This document shows, one piece after another, positions 6,963 to 15,585 of a stretch of 64,000 nt of DNA. Position numbers and translations under genes: made by a program. Position 1 is the stretch's first letter, and every line of letters starts with the position of its first letter. The notes beneath the pieces were generated by a model. The model was not told the DNA's origin, did not search any database, and saw nothing but the letters and a program-made list of their open reading frames with translations. This stretch comes from a bacterium (lineage in GTDB: Bacteria > Cyanobacteriota > Vampirovibrionia > Gastranaerophilales > Gastranaerophilaceae): positions 1-64,000 of the forward strand of contig JAGCBH010000039.1 in assembly GCA_017652265.1 (NCBI GenBank), written 5' to 3'.

Positions 6963-8327
6963 TTATATCCTGTCTATCATATCCTCTGTAACCACAAAAT
7001 CCTTAACCTTGATACTGAAAGGTTTTGCTAAATTCTGAGTGCCCGTTTTGAGCTGAATATCTGTCGGGATAACCGCGTAATTATCATACAGATAGACCTT
7101 TCCGTCTGAGTTAATCATTTTTAAATACCCCAAATCCGTAGCTGAAATCTTTCTTTGAGCGACAAGTTTATTGTAATTATTTTCGGATCGATGCCTGAAA
7201 CTGTCTATTGCCCATATACCGTCTAATGAACCATTATGCCGACTTCTGTATAAATTTTCCATTCTGCCTGAACTAAACAAACGATATTTACCTTTATTAA
7301 GGAGTTTCAGATACCCGTTAAGCGCTTTTTTAAGCATCTTTTCACTTTTTATAACTTTTTGTTCACCGCACAAATCCCATTCATAGGCCAGCTTAAGCTG
7401 ACTTAAAATGTTGCTCAGCGTTATGGCATATTCATCCAAATAACAGCCATTCATATTGGTAACACTTCTGTCCAAACCTCTGATAATTGTACCCAATTTA
7501 CCCTTTAAAAGCAGCGGAGTAAATGTAAACAAAGTATTGACTTCATTTTTAATATATTCCCTGTATAAATCCTCCGCTTTTTGTTCTTTAGGAGATTTTG
7601 TTTTGCAGACAGGATCCAAAGGAATAAACGGAGAATATGTTTCAGGGTCGTATCCGTCTTTTATAGCCTTAACGTATTTAGGATTAAAAGGATTAAGTGA
7701 AATATTTATTTGATAAAAATGTCTTGAATTTTTATGTTTTAATAATTGTTTTACATAATCTTCTGCAATTTGCTGCCTTTCCAAATTGTTTCTGTCCCAA
7801 CCGTTTGTATCAAAAACCATTTTATATCCCAATGAGTTGTGAATAATACGGCCAAGTTCAACCGCATCATGCTTTTTCCCCTCTTTATCAAATAAATGCG
7901 TATCAATTCCGTCAACATCAAAAGAACAATTTGTGTAATTTGATCCTCTATGGGAAATAATATTAATCCCTATTCTTTTTCTTAATGCCACTATATCGTC
8001 CATTATTTGTTTGAAACTTTCAAACGGTGTACGTGATATAAATGGCTGCGCATTCGCATAACAGTGCAAACAATGATTTACACATCCTCTTATCACATTA
8101 ATTGAATGCAGATCGGTGAGAGCAAAGGCTATCTGCTTCATGGATAAACCCTCAAAGGTTTTCAGTCCTTCCTGAATCCCCTCTAACTTCGTGAGATTAC
8201 ATTCATATAACTTTTTGAAGTTATACCAATTATACAGTCGTGTAATGTTTGCATAAGTTTTTGCTTCTTTATACCCTGTAAATGAGGCATTAGAATATTG
8301 AAAATTATTATGAATTGTACTTAGCAT
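6963..8327 (-). CDS. Tagged, atypical radical SAM protein
   Basis: The 454-residue protein carries the radical SAM motif GCVNHCLHCYA (C82, C86, C89). The following region (AQPFISRTPFESFKQIMDDI, then HRGSNYTNCSF) is not a standard SPASM or B12 layout, and the C-terminal half is unrecognised. The first 20 residues end in SFTGYK, the N-terminal tag shared with neighbours. There is no ribosome binding site: the -10 position of shared promoter P2 is only 4 nt from the ATG, suggesting a leaderless mRNA. Target is unknown. It lies near the RiPP operon but on the other strand under a different promoter class, so a joint role is speculation. Confidence 0.75.
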   Translation of the reverse strand: MLSTIHNNFQYSNASFTGYKEAKTYANITRLYNWYNFKKLYECNLTKLEGIQEGLKTFEGLSMKQIAFALTDLHSINVIRGCVNHCLHCYANAQPFISRTPFESFKQIMDDIVALRKRIGINIISHRGSNYTNCSFDVDGIDTHLFDKEGKKHDAVELGRIIHNSLGYKMVFDTNGWDRNNLERQQIAEDYVKQLLKHKNSRHFYQINISLNPFNPKYVKAIKDGYDPETYSPFIPLDPVCKTKSPKEQKAEDLYREYIKNEVNTLFTFTPLLLKGKLGTIIRGLDRSVTNMNGCYLDEYAITLSNILSQLKLAYEWDLCGEQKVIKSEKMLKKALNGYLKLLNKGKYRLFSSGRMENLYRSRHNGSLDGIWAIDSFRHRSENNYNKLVAQRKISATDLGYLKMINSDGKVYLYDNYAVIPTDIQLKTGTQNLAKPFSIKVKDFVVTEDMIDRI

Positions 8328-8331
8328 AGCA

Positions 8332-8361
8332 GTTTAAAAACGCATAAAAATATTTTTTGCT
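8332..8361 (-). promoter_or_regulatory. Shared promoter motif P2
   Basis: AGCAAAAAATATTTTTA (8345-8361, minus strand) with TTAAAC at the -10 position (8332-8337). The ATG of the radical SAM gene follows after 4 nt with no Shine-Dalgarno sequence. Confidence 0.55.
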
Positions 8362-8387
8362 CATAGCAAAATATTTCTTTACAAAAC

Positions 8388-8416
8388 AAAAAGCAGACCA
8401 GACGGTCTGCTTTTTG
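8388..8416 (-). terminator. Intrinsic terminator of the glycine-zipper gene
   Basis: A stem AAGCAGACC/GGTCTGCTT with loop AGAC is flanked by A-runs and T-runs, and lies 17 bp past the stop of the 8433-9137 gene. It should also work in the other direction. Confidence 0.8.
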
Positions 8417-8432
8417 CTATTCTTTTTAACAA

Positions 8433-9137
8433 TTATTTTTGAATATTTAAATCTTCTAATATCTGAATATTAACTTTATCACCGGCTTTGGCTTTGTAGT
8501 TAAGTCCCGGAGTTACAAGACCAATTAATCCGCCTACTGCAAAACCGATAGGCATACCTATTGCAAAACCGCCGACAATAACAGCACCCGCAGCAATACC
8601 AATTCCGCATCCTGCCGCGGTTCCGATAGCCATACCGCCAAGAGTTGAACCTACACCTTTTCCAAGAGCGTTCAATTTACCTCTGTATAAATAGTCTTTC
8701 TTGTTAAAGAGTTTTGCTTCCATAGGGATTTGAGTACCGTCAGGGAGTTCTACATATTTAAAATCAAGATATACTTTACCGCTTCTGTTGAAAGATTTTG
8801 GTTTTTTCATATCGGATATTTCAGCAATAACTTTTGTTGACGGAGGCAAGATTTCCGTACCTTCTTTTGTGTATGCACCTTTTTCAAGCAAGAACGGAAT
8901 CTGATCACCTATTTTTGCGTTTTTACTTGTAAAATCTTCAGCAAAAGTTAACTGCATTGTGTTATATTCCAGCACGCTCACAAGGCTTTCACTTGTATTT
9001 ACAACATTGGTAGGTGTCTTTTTAGCTAACTTTCTTGGTAATTTAAAATGTTCTACATTAACCGTATCAACTGCAAATACGAAAGAGGTCGCATTCATAA
9101 TCATTAAGCATAAAAATAGTGATAAAATCTTCTTCAT
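8433..9137 (-). CDS. Exported glycine-zipper protein
   Basis: The start chosen is the second Met of the open frame because AAAGGAG sits 5 nt before it. The product of 234 residues begins with a signal peptide (MKKILSLFLCLMIMNATSFVFA). A mid-region of beta-like segments (LTFAEDFTSKNAKIGDQIPF, KVIAEISDMKKP) is followed by a Gly-zipper stretch, about residues 160-205, built of GxxxG repeats (GVGSTLGGMAIGTAAGCGIG onward) that can insert in or pack on a membrane. The end is KAGDKVNIQILEDLNI. It resembles cell-envelope proteins of unknown function. It has its own terminator downstream. Confidence 0.7.
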   Translation of the reverse strand: MKKILSLFLCLMIMNATSFVFAVDTVNVEHFKLPRKLAKKTPTNVVNTSESLVSVLEYNTMQLTFAEDFTSKNAKIGDQIPFLLEKGAYTKEGTEILPPSTKVIAEISDMKKPKSFNRSGKVYLDFKYVELPDGTQIPMEAKLFNKKDYLYRGKLNALGKGVGSTLGGMAIGTAAGCGIGIAAGAVIVGGFAIGMPIGFAVGGLIGLVTPGLNYKAKAGDKVNIQILEDLNIQK

Positions 9138-9208
9138 ACTTTCTCCTTTCATCTCTTCTAGTATAGCATTCTATATCATAATCGTAAATATTGCAAATCA
9201 GAAAATTT

Positions 9209-10003
9209 TTACTGGAAATAATAATGCTCTTTTTCAACAAAATACGCTGAATTGTTATCATAAACAATCAATTCACTTAGCCCTTTATCAGGATTTTTAT
9301 AGATAGAAACAAAATCATCTACATATTTTTGACGTTTAATAACTTCGGGTTTAATAATGCGCCCTGTCTGTTCTCCCCTTTTCATAGCTCTGTTTATTGA
9401 ATTTTGCTCATTGGTATTTATGTGAAACATAATGATATTCTTGTAGCCGTATTTTTTTGCTTCAGCGATAATTCCGTCTAAATAATTCTCCTTTGTAGAT
9501 GTTTGATAAACAACATTGAGCCCCCTGTTAAAGGCTTCATACAAATTAACCGTATTAATTGAAGAAGATGCCATGTGGACATAAGTTGAGCCTTTATCTA
9601 TATATCCTGGCAAAAACGGTTTTATATTATCCGCATCCGGGAGATAACAAAATTCAGCGAAATTTTTACGTTGAACAAAAGTTGTCTTTCCGCTTCCGAT
9701 ACGTCCCGACACAATATAAAAAAGTTTGTTTGCAGGTTTCCCGTCCAATTCCTTTAAAGATTTTTCTGCAATTGTATTGAGTACAGACCTGGAGATTCCT
9801 GACGGCTGGAGTATTTCACCAATACGCGCCTCAAAATCTGAAATATTAAGACTAAAATTTAATATGTACTTGTCAACCAAATCCGTTATCTGCTTTTGAG
9901 ATTTTATGCTTTGAGCAAAACGTATATTTTGAGCATGATAATAAGGATTTGTCTTATATGATGCTGTCCCCGCAGTATTAAATTTTATTGGCTGGATATA
10001 CAT
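9209..10003 (-). CDS. Tagged zeta-toxin-like kinase
   Basis: The 264-residue protein has a Walker A loop GRIGSGKTT (residues 100-108) followed by YLPDADNIKPFLPGY, the layout of zeta toxins, which phosphorylate UDP-GlcNAc using ATP and block peptidoglycan synthesis. Later NIIMFHINTNEQNSINRAMKRGEQTGR fits the lid/Arg region. No epsilon-like antitoxin gene is adjacent. A roughly 90-residue N-terminal extension includes the tag-like NIRFAQ near residue 30. There is no Shine-Dalgarno sequence; a perfect TATAAT (P3) lies 4 nt before the ATG. Either a toxin acting elsewhere or a housekeeping P-loop kinase of this fold is possible. Confidence 0.75.
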   Translation of the reverse strand: MYIQPIKFNTAGTASYKTNPYYHAQNIRFAQSIKSQKQITDLVDKYILNFSLNISDFEARIGEILQPSGISRSVLNTIAEKSLKELDGKPANKLFYIVSGRIGSGKTTFVQRKNFAEFCYLPDADNIKPFLPGYIDKGSTYVHMASSSINTVNLYEAFNRGLNVVYQTSTKENYLDGIIAEAKKYGYKNIIMFHINTNEQNSINRAMKRGEQTGRIIKPEVIKRQKYVDDFVSIYKNPDKGLSELIVYDNNSAYFVEKEHYYFQ

Positions 10004-10007
10004 GGTA

Positions 10008-10037
10008 ATTATAAAACCGCTAAAAATATTTTTTGCT
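10008..10037 (-). promoter_or_regulatory. Shared promoter motif P3
   Basis: AGCAAAAAATATTTTTA (10021-10037) and TATAAT (10008-10013) on the minus strand, 7 nt apart. It is the best -10 of the five copies and sits 4 nt before the zeta-like gene start. Confidence 0.65.
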
Positions 10038-10045
10038 AGTTACAT

Positions 10046-11248
10046 CTATTCTGCGAAGAAATTAACATTATTTTTATTTTGTACGGATTCCACCCATTTG
10101 GTCATTTCCTTTTCAGCGATTGCTGCAACTTCTTTCGATTTTTGTCTTAATTGTTCGCTTAATTCTTCATTTCCAGCATCTTTAGCAGCCGCAGACTCAG
10201 CGCCAAGCTTTATTGCCTCATCTATATACTTGCGGATCTGTACCTGAACAGGGTCATTTTTATCATAATTCCAGGTAACTTCACCACTCATTATACGCTT
10301 AATCGGCTGACCGTTGTAGAAGTGGCCGTTAGAATCAACCATATACAATTTACCCGCCTTTAAAAGTTCTCCTTCAGAACTGATTACATCTGTAGGCGGA
10401 ACCGCCATTTTTAACTCAACACCTGCCTTTTTGCTAATCATATATTCAACCCCGGCAACCATACTATCGTAGTCGCAAGGGATTCTTTCACCTGATTCCA
10501 GCACTATTTCATATTGCTTGCCTGCAATATCAGCAGGCATAAATGAACGGTCTTCAGTAGCTTTTTGTGCTGCAAGTGTACCGACATCAGGAGCCTCTCC
10601 TGTTTTAGGATTTGCATATTCAGCAATATATTCGGGCCTTGCACCGGAACTTTCTTTAACGGTACCATACGTTACCTGCAGGCATTTTCCCGTAATCATT
10701 TGCCTGCCGGGATTCCAAGGGGTATCAGCGTATAAGACTTTATTTTTTACATCATACTTAATTGATATATTATTAAAATTGTTTTCCTTCATACAACTTT
10801 CCAGAGTACCATCTGTAACAATTTTTCTTGCCAAAACAGGCTTTGATTGATTTTGAGTAATTACAACACCGACTTCCCGGTTAATTGTTGAACATTTAAC
10901 TTGATGAATATAATTTGAAACTACCGATTCCAAAATTTCCTGAGGAATATCAACAAAAATATCCTTAGTAGAACCGTTAGGTCTTGATACAATCAAACGG
11001 GATTTTGTAGTACCGCCATTACCAGGAATATACTTAACCGGTCCGTATATAGTCTGAACTTCTACCGACTTCTTATTTGCATTACCGGTGTACATAGCAA
11101 GAAGAATTACCGCGGGTACTGAAACCGCAGGAATAAATTTCTGCGCCCCTTTTGTTATCAATTTATTCCCGAAATCCGGTTCCGCTTTTACTTTATTATT
11201 TCTCACCCCATAATTAAACTTTGATTGATAGTTCGTACTGATATTCAT
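10046..11248 (-). CDS. Tagged unknown protein with one membrane segment (400 aa)
   Basis: Not recognised. The N-terminus is polar with PDFGNK at residues 24-29 (tag), then a hydrophobic segment around residues 38-53 (IPAVSVPAVILLAMYTG). The rest looks extracytoplasmic or soluble with many beta-like stretches (VQTIYGPVKYIPGNGG, YIAEYANPKTGEAPDVGT) and a helical, Ala/Glu-rich end. AGGAAGG precedes the ATG. Unlike its neighbours it lacks the GCAAAA promoter motif. It lies between the zeta-like and zincin-like genes in the same direction. Confidence 0.65.
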   Translation of the reverse strand: MNISTNYQSKFNYGVRNNKVKAEPDFGNKLITKGAQKFIPAVSVPAVILLAMYTGNANKKSVEVQTIYGPVKYIPGNGGTTKSRLIVSRPNGSTKDIFVDIPQEILESVVSNYIHQVKCSTINREVGVVITQNQSKPVLARKIVTDGTLESCMKENNFNNISIKYDVKNKVLYADTPWNPGRQMITGKCLQVTYGTVKESSGARPEYIAEYANPKTGEAPDVGTLAAQKATEDRSFMPADIAGKQYEIVLESGERIPCDYDSMVAGVEYMISKKAGVELKMAVPPTDVISSEGELLKAGKLYMVDSNGHFYNGQPIKRIMSGEVTWNYDKNDPVQVQIRKYIDEAIKLGAESAAAKDAGNEELSEQLRQKSKEVAAIAEKEMTKWVESVQNKNNVNFFAE

Positions 11249-11341
11249 ATAAAACCTTCCTAATTTGTTATTACAACTACTGATTGAGTAAAACTGCTAA
11301 ACATAAGAAATTGCCTTTTTTGAGTAAACATGACAAAAATG

Positions 11342-12187
11342 TTACAATTTTTCGCCCCAATGGAGCATTTTTATGTTTGTTACTTTTTGCAGAATTTCCT
11401 GAAATTCCAAAGGAGTTTTCATTAACAAATCAATAGGATTTCTGGCAAATGTTCTGCAATTAGGAGCAAGTGCATCACAGACAAATTTTGACCAGGCCTC
11501 AGCAAAACATTCCGCATATTGAGAATGTTCAACTGTTGTCGGATAAGTACTAATTACGTCGGCCACTACTTCTTTTTCCGCCGGTAATAATGTTTGTTGT
11601 GAATAATTTTGTATTGTTGTATCAAAGTTGTAAGAGTGCAAAAATGCCCTATTATTAACCCATTTATCAAAAAAAGCGTGAAACCATTCATGTACATAGG
11701 GCTGTAAAAAATGTGGTGATGAAACCTTTTGGGCTTCATATAAAGATTCCGTTTCCTCGTTTATGAATTTCAGAGAAGAAATATCATTATTCATAAAAAC
11801 TGTACCGACATCAAAAGACCCCTTGGCCTTTTCCGGTCTTGTGTGGGCACAATTTACAAAAAAGCTGCCGCATTGATTATAATACTCTGAATCTTTCGGA
11901 TTAAAAACATATAAATTTTGCGGGAAGATAAGCGTCTGAGCGCTATATCCTTTTCTAAAGTCAAAAATTTTGCGCAAATTCTTGAAAATATCTGCGCAAA
12001 GCCTGTTTGCCGTTGCGTGCGTTTTATTTCCCTTTAAATCAATATTGTAAAAAGCCTCCCAATCTTTGTATGGAGATTTTTTAAAATACCTTTCCACATA
12101 CTTCGGATTGATACTTTTTTCCATAGCAATAATTTCGGCAGTTAAGCCCGATTTAAAACTTAGATTATATTTGCATGCAATATCCAT
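11342..12187 (-). CDS. Tagged zincin-like putative metallopeptidase
   Basis: The 281-residue protein contains HEWFH (H166, E167, H170), a HExxH zinc motif inside a hydrophobic helix (YVHEWFHAFFDKW). About 55 residues later YAECFAEAW (E226/E230) could provide the third glutamate ligand, as in gluzincins. Motif order and the short length fit toxin- or phage-associated zincins. There is no signal peptide; instead LSFKSG at residues 9-14 matches the shared N-terminal tag. No ribosome binding site is present and promoter P4 places the -10 6 nt before ATG. Substrate is unknown. Confidence 0.65.
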   Translation of the reverse strand: MDIACKYNLSFKSGLTAEIIAMEKSINPKYVERYFKKSPYKDWEAFYNIDLKGNKTHATANRLCADIFKNLRKIFDFRKGYSAQTLIFPQNLYVFNPKDSEYYNQCGSFFVNCAHTRPEKAKGSFDVGTVFMNNDISSLKFINEETESLYEAQKVSSPHFLQPYVHEWFHAFFDKWVNNRAFLHSYNFDTTIQNYSQQTLLPAEKEVVADVISTYPTTVEHSQYAECFAEAWSKFVCDALAPNCRTFARNPIDLLMKTPLEFQEILQKVTNIKMLHWGEKL

Positions 12188-12193
12188 TACAGG

Positions 12194-12223
12194 AATGTAA
12201 AACCTGTAAAAAAATTTTTTGCT
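12194..12223 (-). promoter_or_regulatory. Shared promoter motif P4
   Basis: AGCAAAAAATTTTTTTA (12207-12223, minus strand) and TACATT at the -10 position (12194-12199), 7 nt apart. The zincin-like gene starts 6 nt further on without a Shine-Dalgarno sequence. Confidence 0.55.
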
Positions 12224-12242
12224 AATTTTTTTGAAAGTTTAA

Positions 12243-12587
12243 TTATTTTTTATCTGTAACAAGAATTAAATGCCAGCCGTATTGAGTTTGAACAGGCCCT
12301 ATAAGCTGTCCTACTTCCCCGTTGAATGCGGCATCTTCAAATTCTTTTACCATCTGTCCTCTGCCGAAATATCCCAAATCTCCGCCGTTTTTACCTGACG
12401 GGCATTTTGAATAAATTTGCGCATAATAATCAAAATTTCTGCTTGTTTCAATATCTCTTTTAACCTGCAGAGCAACCGCATAATTATCAACAAGAATATG
12501 TTTTGCCCTGACCTGTGTGAAATCTGCCGCAAAAACGACTCCTGCAAGCATAATAAAGCTTAAAAATAATGCTAAAATTTTCTTCAT
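12243..12587 (-). CDS. Exported parvulin-type peptidyl-prolyl isomerase
   Basis: A signal peptide (cleavage likely after VVFA) is followed directly by a single parvulin domain: RAKHILVDN, CPSGKNGGDLGYFGRGQMVKEFEDAAF and YGWHLILV. The conserved KHIL and GWHLI histidines are present. Parvulins isomerise prolyl bonds and help fold exported proteins. At 114 residues it has no SurA/PrsA-like chaperone arms. The stop is 55 bp from the zincin-like gene start. Function is confident; the client proteins are unknown. Confidence 0.9.
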   Translation of the reverse strand: MKKILALFLSFIMLAGVVFAADFTQVRAKHILVDNYAVALQVKRDIETSRNFDYYAQIYSKCPSGKNGGDLGYFGRGQMVKEFEDAAFNGEVGQLIGPVQTQYGWHLILVTDKK

Positions 12588-12604
12588 TTTTAACTCCTTG
12601 TGAC

Positions 12605-13255
12605 TTATTTTCTGTATATTCTTACCTGATTTCTTCCGTTTTCTTTTGCCAAATAAAGAGCTTTATCAGCAAAACCAAACAATTCAAATGCGTCTGACGC
12701 ATTTATTGTATCGGAAGAAAATCCGACACTTATTGTAACATTAACTTTTTTCCCGTCAAACATGAATTCTGATTTTTCAATTTTTTCCCGTAATCTCTCA
12801 ATAGGACACAACGCGCTGTTTTCATCGGTATCGGTCAGAATTACAACAAATTCTTCTCCGCCGTACCTGAAAACGTAATCCGTTTTTCTGAAACTTTCAT
12901 TAATGGTGTATGCTACTTCTCTCAAGATCATATCACCGCACTGGTGACCGAAAGTATCATTTATTTTCTTAAAGAAATCAATATCAATAATTGCAAATGT
13001 TAAAGGGGATTTATACCTTACAGAACGCATAAATTCTCTTTCGGAAATGTTTTCAAAATAGCGTCTGTTATAAAGTTTTGTGAGTGAGTCAGTAATAGAC
13101 ATTTCACGAGTTTTTGTGTACATGAAATTAATTTTGCGGATAACATCATTTTTGTTATCTTCAGGCACATCAAAATGCTCAATGATCGTCTGAATACTTT
13201 TCTGTATATCATCAAGCATATCATCGGTTAAATCTGAAAAATTTTCGTTATCCAT
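12605..13255 (-). CDS. Diguanylate cyclase (GGDEF)
   Basis: The start at 13255 is chosen because GAGGGAG lies 6 nt before it; an earlier in-frame start lacks a ribosome binding site. The 216-residue protein has a short helical N-terminus and a full GGDEF domain: DIDFFKKINDTFGH, then the active-site variant YGGEEF. RKTD (RxxD) is placed exactly five residues before GGEEF, which is the product-inhibition I-site. It should make cyclic di-GMP from two GTP in the cytoplasm and be feedback-inhibited. No sensory domain is recognisable. It is divergent from the transglycosylase gene across a dyad at 13330-13357. Confidence 0.9.
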   Translation of the reverse strand: MDNENFSDLTDDMLDDIQKSIQTIIEHFDVPEDNKNDVIRKINFMYTKTREMSITDSLTKLYNRRYFENISEREFMRSVRYKSPLTFAIIDIDFFKKINDTFGHQCGDMILREVAYTINESFRKTDYVFRYGGEEFVVILTDTDENSALCPIERLREKIEKSEFMFDGKKVNVTISVGFSSDTINASDAFELFGFADKALYLAKENGRNQVRIYRK

Positions 13256-13329
13256 GAACACTCCCTCAGTGATTATACCATAAAGTTTGGTATTTGACTT
13301 TAACTTAATAATCATTAATTCATTTAGAG

Positions 13330-13357
13330 GATACCATTGCAGGCTAAAATTGGTATC
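13330..13357. promoter_or_regulatory. Operator-like dyad in a divergent promoter region
   Basis: GATACCA-N14-TGGTATC is a perfect 7-bp inverted repeat between the diverging GGDEF and transglycosylase genes. Half-sites are centred 21 bp apart, two helical turns, as expected for a dimeric regulator. A GTCAGT direct repeat follows at about 13361 and 13371. Confidence 0.4.
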
Positions 13358-13390
13358 ATAGTCAGTGTTAGTCAGTTGGATTAGTTGAAT

Positions 13391-14152
13391 ATGTTTTCAA
13401 ATTTTATACAAAATTTATTAACATCAAGCAGTGAGAGTGCCGCAATGATGCGCGCATCACAGATGAATGCGAATATAAACAGACTTTATCCGGCTACAGT
13501 CAACAACAATATTAATAATGTTAACTTAAACGGACTTCCTGCCTCGCAACCGCAGAGCTTTGATGAAGTTTTGAAATCTACATTGCCTAAAAATGTTGAT
13601 TTCGGCCAATTACTTTTAGATCCGAAAACAAAATCAGTTCATGCTAAATTGTATAATCCGCAAAACACATCTGATATAAATCAGACTTTTGCCCAAATAG
13701 AAGAATTACAAAGAAATAATTTATCTTATAACATTCAGCAGGTTGTAAACGAAAAAGCTAAAATCAACGGCAGCAACCAAAGCACGCTAACTAACTTAAT
13801 TTCTCAGGTATGCGAAAACCACGGGGTTGACGAAAACCTTATAAACGCAATAATAAAACAAGAATCCAACTATAATCCTAAAGCTAAATCCAAAGCGGGA
13901 GCCATCGGCCTTATGCAATTAATGCCTTCAACAGCAAAAGCAATGGGAGTAAAAGATCCTTATAACACTGTACAAAATCTGAACGGCGGTGTTAAATATT
14001 TCAAATCAATGCTTAACAAATACAACGGCAACATAATTCTTGCGCTTGCTGCCTATAATGCAGGTCCGGGAGCGGTTGACAAATATCAGGGTGTTCCGCC
14101 TTATAAAGAAACACAGGAATATGTGAAAAAAGTTCTTGCTAACTATCTGTAG
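13391..14152 (+). CDS. Lytic transglycosylase, SLT domain
   Basis: The C-terminal 115 residues form a Slt/MltC-type lysozyme-like domain: [20 protein letters not shown] (catalytic Glu in KQES), [21 protein letters not shown] and [12 protein letters not shown]. It cleaves the glycan strands of peptidoglycan. The N-terminal 130 residues are Asn/Gln-rich with no clear signal peptide, similar to flagellar- or secretion-associated transglycosylases. Start uncertain: ATG at 13391 is taken, but TTG at 13385 is in frame, and only a weak GGA lies upstream. Confidence 0.88.
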   Translation: MFSNFIQNLLTSSSESAAMMRASQMNANINRLYPATVNNNINNVNLNGLPASQPQSFDEVLKSTLPKNVDFGQLLLDPKTKSVHAKLYNPQNTSDINQTFAQIEELQRNNLSYNIQQVVNEKAKINGSNQSTLTNLISQVCENHGVDENLINAIIKQESNYNPKAKSKAGAIGLMQLMPSTAKAMGVKDPYNTVQNLNGGVKYFKSMLNKYNGNIILALAAYNAGPGAVDKYQGVPPYKETQEYVKKVLANYL

Positions 14153-14220
14153 TTAAAAACTTTACCTTTTTTATGTTTTTTGATAATATGAATAAGAACA
14201 CTAAAAGAGGAAATTATTAA

Positions 14221-15576
14221 ATGAAATTTTCATCATCATTCAAAGTCGGATTATTGACATTTTTGTCTTTGGTTTTACTTTTGGGGGTAGTTGTTAAAGT
14301 TAAAGGCAGAGCTATTTCCAACGCAAAAAGGCTTGAAGTCCAGTTTAAAGATGTTAACGGCATGCGACCTGGCGCAGCAGTTCAAATGATGGGGATGAAA
14401 GTCGGGCAGGTAGAAGAGATTAAGCCGATTTTTAATGAAAACGAAAATTACGTAAACGTTAAATTCGTTATTACAGATTCCGGGGTTACTATTCCGCGTG
14501 CTTCCGCTTTTTCAATTCAGCAATCGGGACTTATCGGTGAATTATTTCTTGAAATTACACCACCTAAAACGCGTACAACATATATACCTATGACGAAAAA
14601 AGATATTTTGTATGCAAATGATCCGGTAAAAATGAAACTTGATAAAACCATATACAGTGTAGGCAAAATTAAAAACATTGATGTTGTATCAAGCGATATG
14701 GTTCCTTATTCTTTAAGGGAAATCGTTGATACAAGCCTTGCATATAAGATTGAATATTACATAGATTTGCCGGGACTTGTATTACCGGAATTTATGAAAG
14801 CAAAATATTATGAAACAATTGACGGCGAAAGCACTTTGTTAATATCAACTCTTGACGGCGTTACAATGCCGTATCCGGAACAGGACTCAGATTATACGGT
14901 TATTGAGCCTATGAGAATTTCCGACTTTCTTGAATGGCAGCTTCATGCGGCTGAAGGGTTAACTGAAACCAACAAGAAGATTAACGAACTTCTCTCTGAA
15001 GATGTTATCAGTGAACTTCAGACTTCCGTAGGTAACATTACCGCGGTAACAACTGACGCAAGTGCTTTGTTGAACAGAATCAATGATTTTATGGAGAAAG
15101 ATTTGGATGATTTTATAAAAATTGTTGATAATTCCGCAAAAGATTTTCACAGTTTATCTGTTTCATTAAACAAACTTCTTGAAGATGAAGATGTAAGGAA
15201 TGTACTTATAAAAACAGCCGATTCCTTCAACGTTATGACGAAAAATATAGATGTTCTGTTCGGAGACGAAAAGACATCACAAAAACTGGCTTCGGATTTC
15301 AGAGATATTATTTCAAACCTGAACGACATCAGCAAATTTGTTGATGCAATGACAAAAGATGATTCTCTGAAAGGCAGTTTAAGTTCCTCAATTAAAAACT
15401 TAAATACCGCAATGCTTGATATCTCAACAGCACTTGCACCGTTAAATTCAGTAAATTGCGATAACAAAACGGAAATTCAGACAATTATTGATGATGCGGC
15501 AACAACAACGGCTAATTTGAAAAAATTCTCAGAAAAACTTAATAAGAGATTTTTATTGTTCAGATTGATGTTCTAA
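14221..15576 (+). CDS. MCE/MlaD-family lipid-transport substrate-binding protein
   Basis: The 451-residue protein has an uncleaved N-terminal membrane anchor (residues 9-26) and an MCE domain, LEVQFKDVNGMRPGAAVQMMGMKVGQVEEIKPI, with the typical SGLIGELFLEITPP later. A long C-terminal part (about residues 240-445) is helical and rich in Asn, Asp and Leu, likely forming a coiled-coil tube. Such proteins work with MlaE/MlaF-type ABC transporters to move phospholipids between inner and outer membranes. Neither partner is in the window. It is 10 bp from lpxK, which supports an envelope role. AGAGG precedes the ATG. Confidence 0.88.
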   Translation: MKFSSSFKVGLLTFLSLVLLLGVVVKVKGRAISNAKRLEVQFKDVNGMRPGAAVQMMGMKVGQVEEIKPIFNENENYVNVKFVITDSGVTIPRASAFSIQQSGLIGELFLEITPPKTRTTYIPMTKKDILYANDPVKMKLDKTIYSVGKIKNIDVVSSDMVPYSLREIVDTSLAYKIEYYIDLPGLVLPEFMKAKYYETIDGESTLLISTLDGVTMPYPEQDSDYTVIEPMRISDFLEWQLHAAEGLTETNKKINELLSEDVISELQTSVGNITAVTTDASALLNRINDFMEKDLDDFIKIVDNSAKDFHSLSVSLNKLLEDEDVRNVLIKTADSFNVMTKNIDVLFGDEKTSQKLASDFRDIISNLNDISKFVDAMTKDDSLKGSLSSSIKNLNTAMLDISTALAPLNSVNCDNKTEIQTIIDDAATTTANLKKFSEKLNKRFLLFRLMF

Positions 15577-15585
15577 AGAGGCAAA

